NCBI RefSeq assembly: GCF_029962835.1
Contig: NC_080581.1
Span: 21,032,001 to 21,096,000 of the forward strand
DNA: 64,000 nucleotides
Source: Magnolia sinica
Lineage: Eukaryota > Streptophyta > Magnoliopsida > Magnoliales > Magnoliaceae
Direction: 5' to 3'
In this document: positions 24,690 to 37,579 of the stretch, in pieces
Position numbering within the stretch: position 1 is the stretch's first letter
How the letters are laid out: every line of letters begins with the position of its first letter
Program-made: the position numbers and the translations under genes
Notes under the pieces: generated by a model
Told to the model about the DNA's origin: nothing
The model's input: only the letters and a program-made list of their open reading frames with translations
Database searches by the model: none

Positions 24690-25000
24690 AGATATTTTAG
24701 CGACGGACCAAATCCGTCGTTACTTTCTGAAAGTTGAAATAAACGACGAATTTGAGGTCCGTGGCTCTACTCAAATTAGCGACGGACCTTATCCGTCGCT
24801 AATATTTTTAATGACGACGTATTTTTCAAATTTTAGCGACGGATAACTATGCGACGGACCTTATCTGTCGCAGATTAAACGACGAATTTTATTCGTTGAA
24901 AATAAAAAACGACCCAGTAAACAACAACGAACCAAGCGACGGACGAAATCCGTCATTTATTTGGTTTTACGACGGATTTGGTCCGTCGTAAATTCACAAT
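24690..25000. repeat. right subterminal repeats of the CACTA element
   Basis: At least four palindromic copies of GCGACGGA...TCCGTCGC or close variants stand at 24700-24720, 24779-24799, about 24849-24872 and 24969-24989. Single arms lie between them. They mirror the array near the left end. Confidence 0.85.
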
Positions 25001-25012
25001 TTTGGTTTAGTG

Positions 25013-25015
25013 TGT
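25013..25015. repeat. CACTA target-site duplication, right
   Basis: TGT directly follows the terminal TAGTG and matches the left flank at 9688-9690. Confidence 0.85.
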
Positions 25016-26254
25016 AGTAATAACTTGGTGAGACCGAGATCGAATCCTCGAGAAATGAGGAATACAACCTAAAACTAGTCTAAAGGTAAAAGGTGTCTTG
25101 GTTTTAAATCCAGCGAATATGTAAAAAGGGTTTTAAAAATAATAAATAAAAGACTAAGGATATAGGAATCCACTTATAGTAATTACAATATCTCATTCAT
25201 TGATTCAATGAATAAATCAATTGGAATCGAAGTCCTATCCTATCCAATCAAAAAAATAATTCTATTAAACTAATTATCAACACCAATAAGAATACGAATT
25301 CAATTGAATGACTCTATCATGAAGCACTTGGATCTTAATAGCAGGGAATCAAAAGCATCCAAAGCACCCCTAGGTGACAATAGATCAATCAATTATATAG
25401 ATTGAATCATTCTCTAATTTAGAATAGACAAGTTAAATCAAAACATTCGTTGTACCCGTAGTATACAATAAATCTAGAAATAAACAACTCAAAAACTTTA
25501 AAGTAAATCCAAAACAAATCAATCTACTATCATCATTTAAACTAATGTTATTGAATAAAACAAAATAAATACTATAATTAACTATAGGCTTCATCTATTA
25601 GTCTTAGCTAAGAGATTACCTAGTATGGCTAACATCTTAGAACAAAAGAAAAATATAAACGACAAACTAAAACCGAAGGATTAAAGAAAAAAGACTTTGT
25701 GGAAGCTATGCCACTCCTTTATCTCTCTTCTAAGCCCAATTCAAACTTCGAAAAGCATAAAACACCTCTTTAAATAAAGAAAAATCACACTGACTTGAAA
25801 TTAACTTTAAATTTACACACTTACTTCACACTTCGGTCACACCGAACATCACTTTGGTCGTATCGAATGGGTCTCTCAGTTGCCGCCGAATTTTTTCAAA
25901 TTTCTTATGTAGTCTCTGTCTCTCTCAGGTCACATCGAACTCTCCTTTCATGGTACCAAACATGGCTTTGGTCAGACTTAAGTGTCAAACCGAATGAACA
26001 CAAAAAATCACTATTTCTTGTTGGACTGTTCTGTACACATTTGATCGGACCGAACTGTCTGTTATTTCTGTTAATACATTGTGTGCTTTTTTAGTATTTT
26101 CTTCATCTTTATCCTTGGTTTTCTTGGATATTTGGCACTCAAAATCTTTAATAATGCCCTCCAATTATTCAATTCTTCATCATTTTTAACTTTATTCCTT
26201 TTTGAGTTTTAAATCCTTCCTTTAAGCATGTACTTGAGAGGATAATGTAATTGA

Positions 26255-26395
26255 GATTATAAATATGTAATATTTAGCCGTTATTACTAATCACCTCCTC
26301 TGAGACAACCTTCATTCTATAGCTTTGCTAAGCTTCCGTATGCATGGCTTGAGTGGCCCACCTTCACCTCATGTAATTTCGATTGGTATTAGAGA
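26255..26395 (+). mobile_element. end of copia 5' LTR and tRNA-Met primer site
   Basis: TTGGTATTAGAGAGG at 26383 is a slightly mutated version of the plant initiator-Met primer-binding site (TTGGTATCAGAG). The preceding 100 bp (TTCATTCTATAGCT, CTTCC, CCCACC, CTCA) resemble 41690-41760 near the end of the 3' LTR. The rest of the 5' LTR is missing or overlaps the LTR at 9659-26286. Confidence 0.55.
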
Positions 26396-26449
26396 GGGTT
26401 CCTCCTAAATAGCTTAACCGCCTAGAGTGAGATCCAAAGAGGCTTAAGA

Positions 26450-27400
26450 ATGATGTTTACCCAAGACAGGTGTTTCATCACACGACCACCATTTTTTGAT
26501 AGGTCTAACTATGCCTATTGGAAAGCTGTAATGATGGTCTTTCTAAGATCTCTTGACCGTATGGTTTAGGCAATTGTCGAATAAGGATGGACGATGCACA
26601 TGGAACAGGTCGTGGTTGATGGTAGAACCATTAGTTCTCCCAAAGATAGATCCATATGAAGTGCTGATGAGAGAGCGCAGTATACCTATGATGCCAAAGC
26701 TCTCAATGCTATTTATTATGCATTTTTCCCGATGAATTTAATTGCATTTACACATGTAAAATGGGAAAAGAATTGTGGGACATATTGGAAGTCTCCCACA
26801 AGGGAACTGGTATGGTAAAAATATCGAAGCTTCAACTCTTAATGACCTGATTTGAAAACGTAAGAATGAAAAAGTCTAAAAATTTCATGGAATTTTACTC
26901 TAAACTAAATGATATTTACAATTCTATATGGGATTTATGAGAGAAGATTCTAAAATGGCGTATATGTAAGGAAATGCTTAGATCTCTACCGGATAAGTTT
27001 ACTCCCAAAATAATCTCGATAAAAGAGTATACAAACATATATGAGATGAAAGTAGAAGAACTCCTAGGTTTCCTATAAACATATGAACTACATTTTAAGG
27101 CTCCCTCTAATGTAAATAAATTAGTTGTCCTTAAAGCATCTCATAGACATTCACATAGGCATAATATTGCTAAATCTGTGAGTGATGATGACGATGATGA
27201 GGATGAGGATGAGGATTTCGAAAGAAATTTCTCAAATTGAGTAGAGGGAAGAGTTTTGATAAGAAAGATAAGATGGTTAAAAATCGTAAAGTTGTGCAAA
27301 TCTTTTAAGCCACCTAAGTAGGTCCAATGTTACAACTGTGAGGGTTATGGATATATTTCCACTGTTGCCCCAACAAAGTAAGATATAAAGGAAAGGCTAT
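26450..27400 (+). pseudogene. Ty1/copia gag remnant
   Basis: In one main frame with several stops: RPPFFDRSNYAYWKAVM, then AKALNAIYYAF, ELWDILEVSHKGT, IISIKEYTNIYEMKVEELLG, an Asp/Glu run (SDDDDDEDEDED, about 27181-27215) and a zinc knuckle starting VQCYNCEGYG. The last Cys of the knuckle is displaced by a shift. This is the usual gag of plant copia elements (UBN2-like domain, CCHC knuckle). Stops such as TAG in place of Gln codons show decay. No protease, integrase or RT follows before the long LTR at 27926. Confidence 0.82.
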
Positions 27401-27925
27401 GGCGGAAACATGGGATGATACAAAGGAGTCTAAATGCACTTCAGAAAACTCCTCTAGTGTTAAAAACCTTAGTCACTTACGTGTCTTAACGATCTACACC
27501 ACAGTATCCCTCCCTAGAGACTTGGGATACCATAATATCCCAAAAAGGTGACCTTAGAAGGTCCCTTTTTGGGATGTATTGAAAATAAGAGGATTTCAGT
27601 CTCAATCTTGTGCTCTATAATTAAATCAGAGGATTAAGCCTCATTAGTGAGTACTATAGGAAAATATGAGGACTTATCCTCATCTTGTGCTTAATAGTAA
27701 AATTCAAGGATTTTAGACTAATTTGTTTTTAACAGTTTGCGCTTTAAATTTGCTAAATTTTGATATCATATATTTTTATCTTAAACTATCATTAGTCATT
27801 ACTAATTTGATTGATATATCCTTTAAATGACTATAATAAGCATGTTTTAAGTTTTTAATGTTTATATACAACCTTTATTCTCCTGTTAGTAGGTGCCTTA
27901 TAATTGGTAAATCCATGACTCATAG
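27401..27925. other. non-coding interior of the copia relic
   Basis: No pol motifs are visible. The sequence contains short repeats of GGATTTCAGTCTCA/GAGGACTTATCCTCATCTTGTGCT-like words (27590-27710), then AT-rich sequence up to the LTR insertion. The copia interior resumes at 39539. Confidence 0.45.
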
Positions 27926-29484
27926 TGTAGCACCTTGTACTTTTCAGTACTCGGGTGTTACCATGAGGACCAAACCTAGTATCAACATTGACCTGATTTA
28001 TCTGAACATTCTCCCTCATTCTAACTTGAATCTGACTATTAAGGGTAGCTTTCGTCTACAGATCAATCTATTTGACCCTCTAAGTAAAGGATCAGTTGTT
28101 AGATTTTCACTTATGTAGTCTTTAAGATATCTAGAACTAGTGAGGAATGAATATGAAACAATAGTGTCGTTGGATCTCAAGATTTGACCATTGAAATTGA
28201 GGATCAATGTTTGGATCTAAGGTCGATCATTAGATTATGACCTCTCATCATCTGCTCAAGGGTATGATAATCTAAACTAACCATTAGATTTCACCCAGAT
28301 ACTTTAATTGACTCTTAGGACCATTGATAATATGTTCTAAAGCGATAAAGGTGTTGAAATTCACAATCATGAGTTTAATCGAGGTGTAGACCATATAAGT
28401 ATAGAAGTAACTCTCAAAACTACCCTAAATTGGATTATGAATTATTAGATGTGTTAATGACCATATTTGGAAAGAACTGATCGTCAGACCAGCGAAAATC
28501 CACTATTAAAGTCCAAGATTTAAAGTGTGGCCCACCTGAACTTCAGATCAATCCCATTCTTTGACTCATGGTCCTACAGGCATCAAAGAATCAAATGGTC
28601 AGAGTGAATCGGTTCACACAATACAATGGACCCCACTTTTGGAGTCGCGAGTGAATTAGGGGGTGTGCACCCGCTGTGCACTAAACCAGGTAGCCCGGTC
28701 AAATTCGGTTAACCCGAGCATGCCTGAAAAAAGGAGAGAATCTCCCCCTCTTTTGTCTATTTTTCTTGCCGCAACCAGTGGTGACTGGATGTTTAAATTT
28801 TAGCCGACCTTCGCGATCACCTTGATGATCTGAACCGTCCATCTTGCGCACAGTAGGGAACTGACCAAAACCATGGTGGTTTCACCTGATGGCTTGCACA
28901 TGTGTACTCACAAACACTAGCATAAGAGGGCGGTGCGTGCGACATTCTCTGAAAATGAAAGATCTATATCACGACAGCTTGGCAATCCACGTGCCTTCGT
29001 TGCATTCTATCTCGACCTTCCATCCCAAATCATCCTAGCCCTCCATTCGCTTTACATTCTAGGGTTTCCATTGCAATGGGAGATCTGCTGCCACATGCTA
29101 AACCGGAACCCATTAAGTGAAATACTAACAACCGTTCATTTGGTAGGTCCCACAATGATCATGGGACCTATCCATACCGTTCATACGATGTTGATCATAC
29201 GATCAACCACTGATTGATGATCCACTATTAATGGTTGGACCGTCTTCCCCGTTCAACCGAGAACCCATCTTCGTAGAGTGGGCCTTGTTTTCCAAATCAG
29301 GATCATCCATCCTATGGCCCATTGTATCATTAATCCATCCATAATGATAAATGGCGGCCATGCAAGTCGCTTTAATCCAAGATTAGCAAAGGATCCTCGT
29401 GCGGCGTCCGAGTAAATTTAGTGCTGCCACAACTAAACTAGTGATTGTGTAGCCTGTAATCCTTTATAATAGGATTAGACAAAG

Positions 29485-31597
29485 TGTAACACGTAGTACT
29501 TTTCAGTACTCGGGTGTCACCATGGAGATCTAATTTAATTTACATTTGTGTGGGAACACACGTAACTTACCCTACATGTTATCATTTGGAAACTCTCAAT
29601 CTATCTATCTCAACCGTCTAGCACAACCTTCATTCATATAACAAGCCATCCATCTAATTGATCTTCAAAATAATCCATCACAACTTCAGAGGCATCTATC
29701 TTAGGATCTCAATCACTTCGATAAACCAATTAGACCGTTCATCATCGATTTCAGGACCTAAATATAAAGATTCAACGTTCATCAAGTCTACAACATCTTG
29801 TTCAACGATACAACCCTAAATCGTGTGAATCCAACTGTCAGATGGTAATGTTGACTATTCGGATGCACTTAGACTAGTTTAGGACCCTTAGGATAGTAGA
29901 AAGAAATCACTATCCTTAAATCTTGTGATCCATCCGTTAATCTTAAAGACGGACCATCGCACCTTAGTTTGATCGATGCCAATCCTCAAATGATCTAATT
30001 ATGGGAATCCAGTCACGACAAAATTTCACATAATACACTAATAAAAGAATTTCATCGTACAACGGCAGTTTCGAGAACCAACTCAGTAAATCCACTGTTC
30101 ATTAGATCCACAACATCACGTCGATCGTTTTAATACATGATTTCTCTAATCCAACCGTTGGATTGTAAAATAAATCTTTAGGTTTCAATTAGACAATCCT
30201 AGAAACCACTAAAATTGTTTAATGAGGGCCATGAAAGGCCTTGACTTTAAGTCATCTTAAAATTTGGATCCAATTCACCCGATCCATCATTATTAGGCCT
30301 ACCATACTTAGTTCACAACCCACTATTTGACAATCCTGACCCTAGCTTCTGGTAATTGAATATCCCATTGAGACTCATTTAAACAGGTCCCAAGGCCATT
30401 TTAACCGTTGATGTTCAGATTGGGATTAATTTAACCACTGGAATGATGATAATTGACAGTTAAAGGTCAAGATTTAGTTGGCATGGCCCACCTAAGCTTT
30501 GTATTTGCCTCTTCCAGTCAGATGGCACAAATGGGCCCACAAAGGATCATGGAAGGAGTGAATTTCTTAAAAACATCTCTGTGGGCCCCACAGTCATTTT
30601 GTGTGTGCACCAGAGGAGGTGCACTCACTGTGCATTGGACCAAAAGTTTGGTTAAATCGGGTTTGACCTGATAGTTTCCCAAACAAGGAGGAGTCTCCTC
30701 CCGCTTTCCGCCAACGTCCGTTTCAAACAGACTGCTTCCATTTGTGTTGATATGTGGCCCACCATCACGGCCTAAGCACATGATCTGGACCATCCATTTA
30801 ATGGAGAGCCCTCATTTGACAAAAACCTCATCATCTGTGCGAGTTCATGCACACATGCATGAGCACTATAACGGGCGCAATGGAGCTGTGAGTGAGACGT
30901 CTTCCGAAAATGAAAATCCTGCTTTTGGTGCAACAGGCTGGCAATCCACATGCCTTTGCATCTGTCCATCCCAGCTGTCCCTTTGGGGTTATCTTATCCC
31001 TCTATTTCACACGGTTTTGGGTTCCCTCAATACCAGAGAAAGAAACTAATGACCGGTTTCCTCTGTACTAGCAGTGGTCGAAGTCTATGGTAAAACCGAG
31101 CATCCGAGCCATTCATTTTCATCCAACGGCTCTAGGATAGGTTAAGGTATGCTTAAGATAGGATAAGAATGGCACGACATCTCATCTTTTTGCCATTCTT
31201 GCGGTTACGGGAGAAAACCCACCGTAAGCTCCCAACGTCGAACCCACCTTTCCAATCTCCTCCAAACTTTGATGAAGCTTGTTTGCAAGATTTCTAGGGC
31301 CCATAAAAATTGTCCCCAAGGAATGGATCGGAGGAAGAAGTCAGGAAGTTGACGACGCCATTAACGGCCGTCTTCTCCTCCACTGCTGCTGTGACCCACG
31401 TTGAGTCATTACTGTGAGTTTGTCTGAGTTTGGATTGGTTCCAGAGCTCTGCAAAACTCCAAGAAGGAAGGAAACAAGAGAGAAAGAGAGTAGAGGTGGT
31501 GCAGCTGCACCATAGCGCTACTCAACTACACTAAGCTGCTGTCCGACTCGGTTGGGTCGTCGCTGGGTTGAGTCCAGTGGTGTGCTGGACTTCAAAA

Positions 31598-31650
<53 letters not shown>

Positions 31651-34373
31651 GAAGAAGAAGAAGAGAGAGATCTAAGGAGAGAGAAAAGAGGGAGCGAGGG
31701 CGAGTCGAGTGCGAGTTGGTCGCTGCTAGTCCGAGCTCGCTGACTCAGTTTTCTTCTTTGAGTCAGCTGGGTTGGGTAAAGTGGGCCTGGTTTAGTCCAG
31801 CAGCCTTGTTGGGCATTGGGTTTTGGAAGAAAGATGGAAAGAAAGAGAGGAGAGGGACGGTGTTCTCTTCATGGAGCTGATGCTGAGTCGGCCCGCTGAC
31901 TCAGTCGAGTCGCTAACTCGTTTGGGACTCGGTCAAGCCAAGTTCAATGCTGTCTTAGTACAGAAAGAAGAAGAAGATGAAAGGAAATGAAGAGAAAATA
32001 AAAGGAAGGAATGAGATAGGAAATGGAAGAAGAAAGAGAGGAAGAGAGAAGAGGAGCAATGCGACTGTGTTGCTAACTAGTCACGACCATGTTGACTCAG
32101 TTGAGGCGACTCACTAAAATGGCCAGTTGGGGGCCGAGTCTTGCCCAAGTCTAATTGGCGTTGGACTTACATGAGGAAGCAGGGAAGGAGAAAGGAAAGA
32201 AAGGAGGTAGAGGAGAAAGAAGATAGGGCACAAGAGGAGTGGTGGCCATGTGGGGCTGTTGAAAACAGATCAAGTTTGGAAACCTAACTCACTATCAAGT
32301 CAATTAATGCAAGCTAGCTTCCTCTCACAAAGCAAGTTGTCTAATTTATTATTATCATTGGTGTTCCTATAATCATTTCAATTATTAAATGTGATTAGCC
32401 ATTAGCAGGTTATTTAGGATAATATTAGTTATTATAAACAAAACTACAACCATTAGATATTAGATATTAGTGTTTATTTATTATTCCTCAATATTATCAT
32501 TGATAATGGATCACATTACTTGGTACCATCAGAATGATCATTATTATCATGATAACTAATATTAATTACATTGTTAATGTTAATGGAAATTTTGTGATTA
32601 ACATTGCGATCGATCATTCATCAATTAGTGTTAAAATCCTAAAATCTAAACCTAGAATTGAACTCTAGGATAAAGCCTAAACCTAAGTGATCCAAACCCA
32701 AGGGTATAATCTTGACCCTAGATAGTTGTAGAACCTTGATATAATTGTACGGTTTCATAAATTGTGATAGGATTCAACTCTAAGGGTGCATGCACTTCCT
32801 AGCGGCAATATAAATGGTTAAAAACATAAGGTGATGATTTCTTTCCCTTGAGCTTTCCACTTTCGTGCTAGCTTAAGTGATAGTTTTTATTTTAATTTCA
32901 ATTGATAACTGATTTCTCTATTTCATAATTACTTGTGCTAGTTGTTGGAATTGAATTTTAAATTATATGCCCAATATTTATCCTGCGTAAACATTTATAT
33001 GTTACACTTATATATTTTTCATGCTAGTGGATTACTTATGGATTGCTTGTGGAATCTTGAATTGGTACATTTATTAGTGAAAATTTTCATTATTATTTGT
33101 ACACTCAGACTTTATAAGTAACTTGATTGATTATTATTATAATGGGCCCTCGACCTAGTGGTTACTTTGAATGATGTGAATTTTGATGTGGGCTTACCAT
33201 TCATGGGTTATTGTGTCTACGCGGCTTTTGAAGATGGTCTTTTTATTGCATTAATTTGATATTTGCCCTATGTGGATTCGATTTGATATTTTCCCTATAT
33301 GATTTCGATTTGTTATTTGCCCTATGTGGCTTCAACTTAGTATTTGCCCTATGTGGCTTTGATAATTTATTTCTACATAACCATGCGATGGTAAGTTTCA
33401 CATGTTGAACTATGATTGGTCATTAGTTAATGAGGTTCTATTAAAGATCCTAAGGTGGTATCCTCATGAGCCGAGGATGGTGGTATGGGACCTATGCCCT
33501 AGCTGTCAGCCTACGCTGGGTGCCCCCTGTAGTGACCCTTGAGCTTTCTTAAACTGGCTAGTTGTAAATGAAATAATAACGGTTGGACTAATCATGCATT
33601 CATAGCATATGAACGATGATGGATGGCTAATTCTGCATGCTATAGCACGTGCCTATAGGATTTAGTTGTGGAATCGTTTCGTTAGCTCCCAGACCACCAA
33701 CTATCGGCCCACTTTCGGTGAGCTTGGCACTATGCATGTACGATGTACTTTCGCTGGTGACCGACCACATTCATGGGTTTCGCTTAAAAACTAATTGGAT
33801 GAGCATCCCCAGTTGATGAGCACTCATGCATGCATGCATTTAATAAGACTGCATCATGTATTATTTTGAATGCCTTTTTATCTGTAACTATGCTTAACTA
33901 ATGCGGTGGTGTGTAATCTTGAGGGGAATTCACACTGAGCTGGCCACTCATTTATCGAATATATAACCGTACAGGTAGTGCAGATGGCCTAGATGATATT
34001 CGTGTTCATATTGATGAGGAGTAGGGTACAATTGTCAAGGATGCATGATTGTATTTGCCAAGAGTTGCTACGTGATTTTATAGTTCAAGATTAGTTATAA
34101 TTTACTTTGTTTCACATGCGATATTATTTCATTTTGTAATTGTAACTATTAGGAAATTGGTTTGTATAACTCATTTGGGCAGCCGCTCGTAAAATTTGAA
34201 TGTATATGAAATTTCCTTTATGTTTGATTTGTTCCTATTCCGCCTAAATGCTTACTCTGAAAAAGAAAATAAGAACAAAAATATACATGGAATTTGATTA
34301 TCTTTAAAGGTTAACACTCTAGTTTTTAGAAAACGAATCATATACTCGGGTTTTGAAAATACAGGGTGTTGCA
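29485..34373 (+). mobile_element. sister LTR nested in the 27926-39538 LTR
   Basis: Starts TGTAACACGTAGTAC and TTTTCAGTACTCGGGTG; ends ACTCGGGTTTTGAAAATAC and AGGGTGTTGCA. These ends match the outer LTR, and interior blocks also match: 28660-28760 with 30600-30710, and 28900-29000 with 30855-30960. Flanks CAAAG and TGAAG share only three bases, so the exact insertion point is uncertain. It holds a GA microsatellite (31605-31647) and a GGTGGTATGGGAC module (33479-33545). No coding region. Confidence 0.65.
31605..31647. repeat. GA microsatellite
   Basis: An almost uninterrupted (GA)n run within a wider purine-rich stretch, 31460-32260, of the LTR. Confidence 0.95.
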
Positions 34374-35702
34374 TGAAGCTATAAGAAGCCCTCCTTTTAT
34401 TGTTTCCTTTCCTAAAATAGAAAATAAGAGAGTGAGAGAGAGAGAGAGAGAGAGCCGTGAGCGCCACTCTCTCCCTCCCGCACTATAATAAGTTGGGCTG
34501 AGTCTCGACTCAGTCCATGCTCTTTTAGGGAGATGGAGAAAGAAAAAAGAGAGAAAAGAGATGAAGGCAGAGGTGAGAAAGAAAGACACGAGAGAGGCGA
34601 AGTGGGGTTGTGCTGCACTTTGTCACTACCCGAGTTAGACTTGCTAACTCGCTGGGTCGCATGCTGCTAAATGGTGCAGTGGAAGAAAACAAGAGAGAAA
34701 AGGAGCGACTAATATAGAAGAAGGAAAGAAAAGGGAGAAAGAGAGAGATAGAGAGGTGTTGCTGCTGCTACCGCACCAAGCTAGGTCTTGGGTTGTTGTC
34801 GGGTCGAGTGGACTCACTGCACTTGGTTTGAGTCAGGTCTAAGTCACCAGCTAGGTAGCTAGAAGAGGAAGATAATGTGAGGGAGAAAGGAAGAAGTAGT
34901 AAGGGAGAGAGGGTTGAGAGGTTCGAGTTGTGAGCTGACTCGCTATTGAGTCAACTAGGTCAAGTTGGGCAGTGTATAGATAGACTACCTTACACATGCA
35001 GGGGCTTAGGCTCAGAGATAGACACCTGGCTCCCTTGTGTTTAGACCATGACGGGCTATCATGACCAGTCATGCTCTAGGCACACCGTCAACCGGCTTCT
35101 TCTCTCGGGCCTCCCCAGAGTGAAATGATATTCAACAACCAGGGCCAGTAAATAATCCCAAGTACTTAAATGTAATAAGGTGGGCATCTACGTAGGTGTG
35201 TATCATGTGATATTCAACCAACCAGGGCCAGTAAATAGTCCTAGGTATTTCCTCAAATCTAAAAAGGTGGATATCTACGAAGGCTTGTATCATGTGTGTG
35301 TACGTATGCAACATGCATGTATGTTTCTAACACATGTTCTAGTGTTCCTTTTGTTATTTCCACGAAGTTCGTATATTTCTTCTTTGTTTCACATGAGCCA
35401 ATTCAGTACAGTGATTATTTTGGTCGGGCCCTATCCGAAAAAAGCAGGTCGGTGGGATGCGACTTGCTGTAACCCAGCTGTGTGGGGGCCCACGACATGA
35501 GTGTTACATTCATTCTGTCCATCCATTTCACCGGCTGATTTTAGGACACGAGCTCCAATATGAGGTAGATCCAGAACTCAAGTGGCGCTAGGTCACAGGA
35601 AACGGTGGGAATGGAAATGCCCACCGTTGAAACCATCCTGGGCTGCCTGTAATGTTTATATGCCATACGATCCGTTCATAATGTGTTCCCACCTGAATGG
35701 AC

Positions 35703-35707
35703 AACAA

Positions 35708-35760
<53 letters not shown>

Positions 35761-35816
35761 ATAAAAAAAAAGAAGAAGAAAAAAAAAAAAAAAAAGAAGA
35801 AAAAAAGAAGAAGAAA
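35703..35816. repeat. poly-A and GAA tract
   Basis: A long A run followed by AAG/GAAGAA units. Lysine- or phenylalanine-only ORFs here are artefacts of the repeat. The matching tract in copy 2 (44063-44190) differs in length and has more GAA units. Confidence 0.95.
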
Positions 35817-36001
35817 GCCTCATCCACAAGTTATGTGGCTACAAGAATGGACCGTTCAATCCCCACTTGGGTAGCCCAATATTTGAGTTTTGGTTCTCAG
35901 TTATACTTGGGTGCATAGCTTAAAATGGGCTGATGAAAAGGATGAACGGAGGGGATATAATATGAATATCATGGTGCCCCCACAAAGCTTGGGGTTATAG
36001 G

Positions 36002-37486
36002 TAGAGCTGGCCAGAATCTGACCCGATTCAATCCGATCCAAACCGAAGGTCAGGATCGGGTCGGATCGAGTATGCCCACTCAGATCCGAACGTACATCGA
36101 GTCGAGTTCGGATTAGTGGCCAATCCGGACCGATCCGATCCACGAAATGTTCATTCAACACTGTTTCCTATACTGTTGTCCACTTGAGATTGGGATATAC
36201 CTCATTTTTGGTTTAATACTATAAAATGAGATAGAAAAATAAATGGACAGCATGGATGAAATAAATACATCATGGTGGGGTCCACAGAGCACTGACCAGT
36301 AGCCATTGGCTGGTGGCTGGGGGAGTAGCCAATCCATCCTCTCAGCTTATGGCTCAAGGTGCATCAAGCACCAAGCTCTGACACGGACACAGATTTCCTA
36401 TGAAAGCCTTTGGCAGGAAGTTCCTGCGCAAGGAACTTAGGTGGGGCCGATCGTGATGTTTGTGATCAATCCACTTCGTCCATCCATTTTTGAGCTCATT
36501 TTAGGACATTAGGCTAAAAATAAGCCGGATGCAAGACTCAAGTGGGCCGAAAATATGAGAATTTAACGTCCACAGTTGAAATATTCGTGAGGCCACAGAA
36601 GTTTTGAATCAGGCTAATATCTGTGTTTTCAATTCATCCCAATAGGAATGACGTTATGAACAATATAAATGGCATGTTAACATCACTTTAGACCCAGGTA
36701 AATTTCAATGGTAGGAATTTCCCTACCCACCTTTTCCCTTACTGCGGCTCACTTGAGTGTTTGATCCCTCTTACTTTTGGTCTCATACCCTAAAATGAGC
36801 TTAAAAAATGGACGTACAGGGTGGATTTATCACGAAAATCATGGTGGGCCCCACCTAGGTTCCCAGCATAGGAGCTTCCTACGAAAGCCTTTCGTGGAAA
36901 ATCCGTGTCCCTCTGACATAAGAAACGAAAGAAATAAAGGAAGCGGTTTGGCAGGTGTACCACGCACTAAGCCAGCTATATTGACGTCAGCAAGTTCTGT
37001 GGGTCCCATCATGAGGTATGTGTTATATCCAAACCATTCATCCATTTGGCGGGCTCGTCTTAAGGCTTGAGCTAAAAAATAAGACAGATATAAAGATCAA
37101 GTGGACCACACTGCAAAAAGCAGTGGGGAGTAGAACGTCTACCATTGAAACTCTTTTAGGGGTCACAGAAGTTTCGAATCAATATGAATTTGTTTTTCCT
37201 TTTCATCCATGTAGTTATGACCTTAGTAATAGATTGGATGAAAAATAAATGTTATGGTGGGCCCTACGAATTTTTTAACAGTGAAAATCATCACCCCTGC
37301 TAGTATTTGTGGTGTGGTCCATTTAATTTTGTATATGATTCATTTTTTTAATAATTATCTAATATGATCGGACTCGGTTCAGGTCAGGCTAGCAGTGCAA
37401 CAGATTGGATCGAGTCAGAGGACCCGAACTCAGTCCCGAATCGGATCGAGTTCGAGTCAGTGCATTGAAAATCTTGGACCGAGTCG
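36002..37486. mobile_element. truncated hAT-type element (copy 1)
   Basis: Starts TAGAGCTGGCCAGAATC, preceded by GTTATAGG (35994-36001), as in the complete copy at 44377. It carries the same CCGATCC-rich end and internal MITE. It stops at the duplication border without its right TIR or right TSD. Confidence 0.8.
36380..36911. mobile_element. MITE inside the hAT element (copy 1)
   Basis: GAAAGCCTTTGGCAGGAAGT on the left mirrors CTTCCTACGAAAGCCTTTCG on the right; inward CTTAGGTGGGGCC mirrors GGCCCCACCTAGG. Outer GACACGGA and TCCGTGTC extend the inverted repeat. Same family as 14178-14705. Confidence 0.8.
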
Positions 37487-37524
37487 CTATTGAGTCAACT
37501 AGGTTTGGCTGAAGTTCTAACAGG

Positions 37525-37525
<1 letters not shown>

Positions 37526-37576
<51 letters not shown>
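37526..37576. repeat. GA microsatellite
   Basis: Uninterrupted GA run of about 50 bp in the LTR just right of the copied segment. Confidence 0.95.

Positions 37577-37579
<3 letters not shown>

Larger units (their letters stand above)
34968..37486. repeat. 2.5-kb duplicated segment, copy 1
   Basis: From GGCAGTGTATAGATAG to GGACCGAGTCG it is nearly identical to 43323-45867. The two differ mainly in the A/GAA tract and at about 37285-37365, where copy 1 keeps MITE-like sequence and copy 2 has A-rich sequence. Copy 1 ends inside a hAT element that is complete only in copy 2. It is flanked by a 21-bp direct repeat of host LTR sequence beginning TCGCTATTGAG (34940-34960 and 37484-37504). Confidence 0.9.

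Noticed and set aside
31552..31743. Arg/Glu-rich ORF of 63 residues
   Set aside because: It is a translation of the GA microsatellite in the LTR.
35582..35918. Lys-rich and Phe-rich open frames
   Set aside because: They are translations of a poly-A/GAA tract; the equivalent frames in the 44-kb copy differ in length with the repeat.
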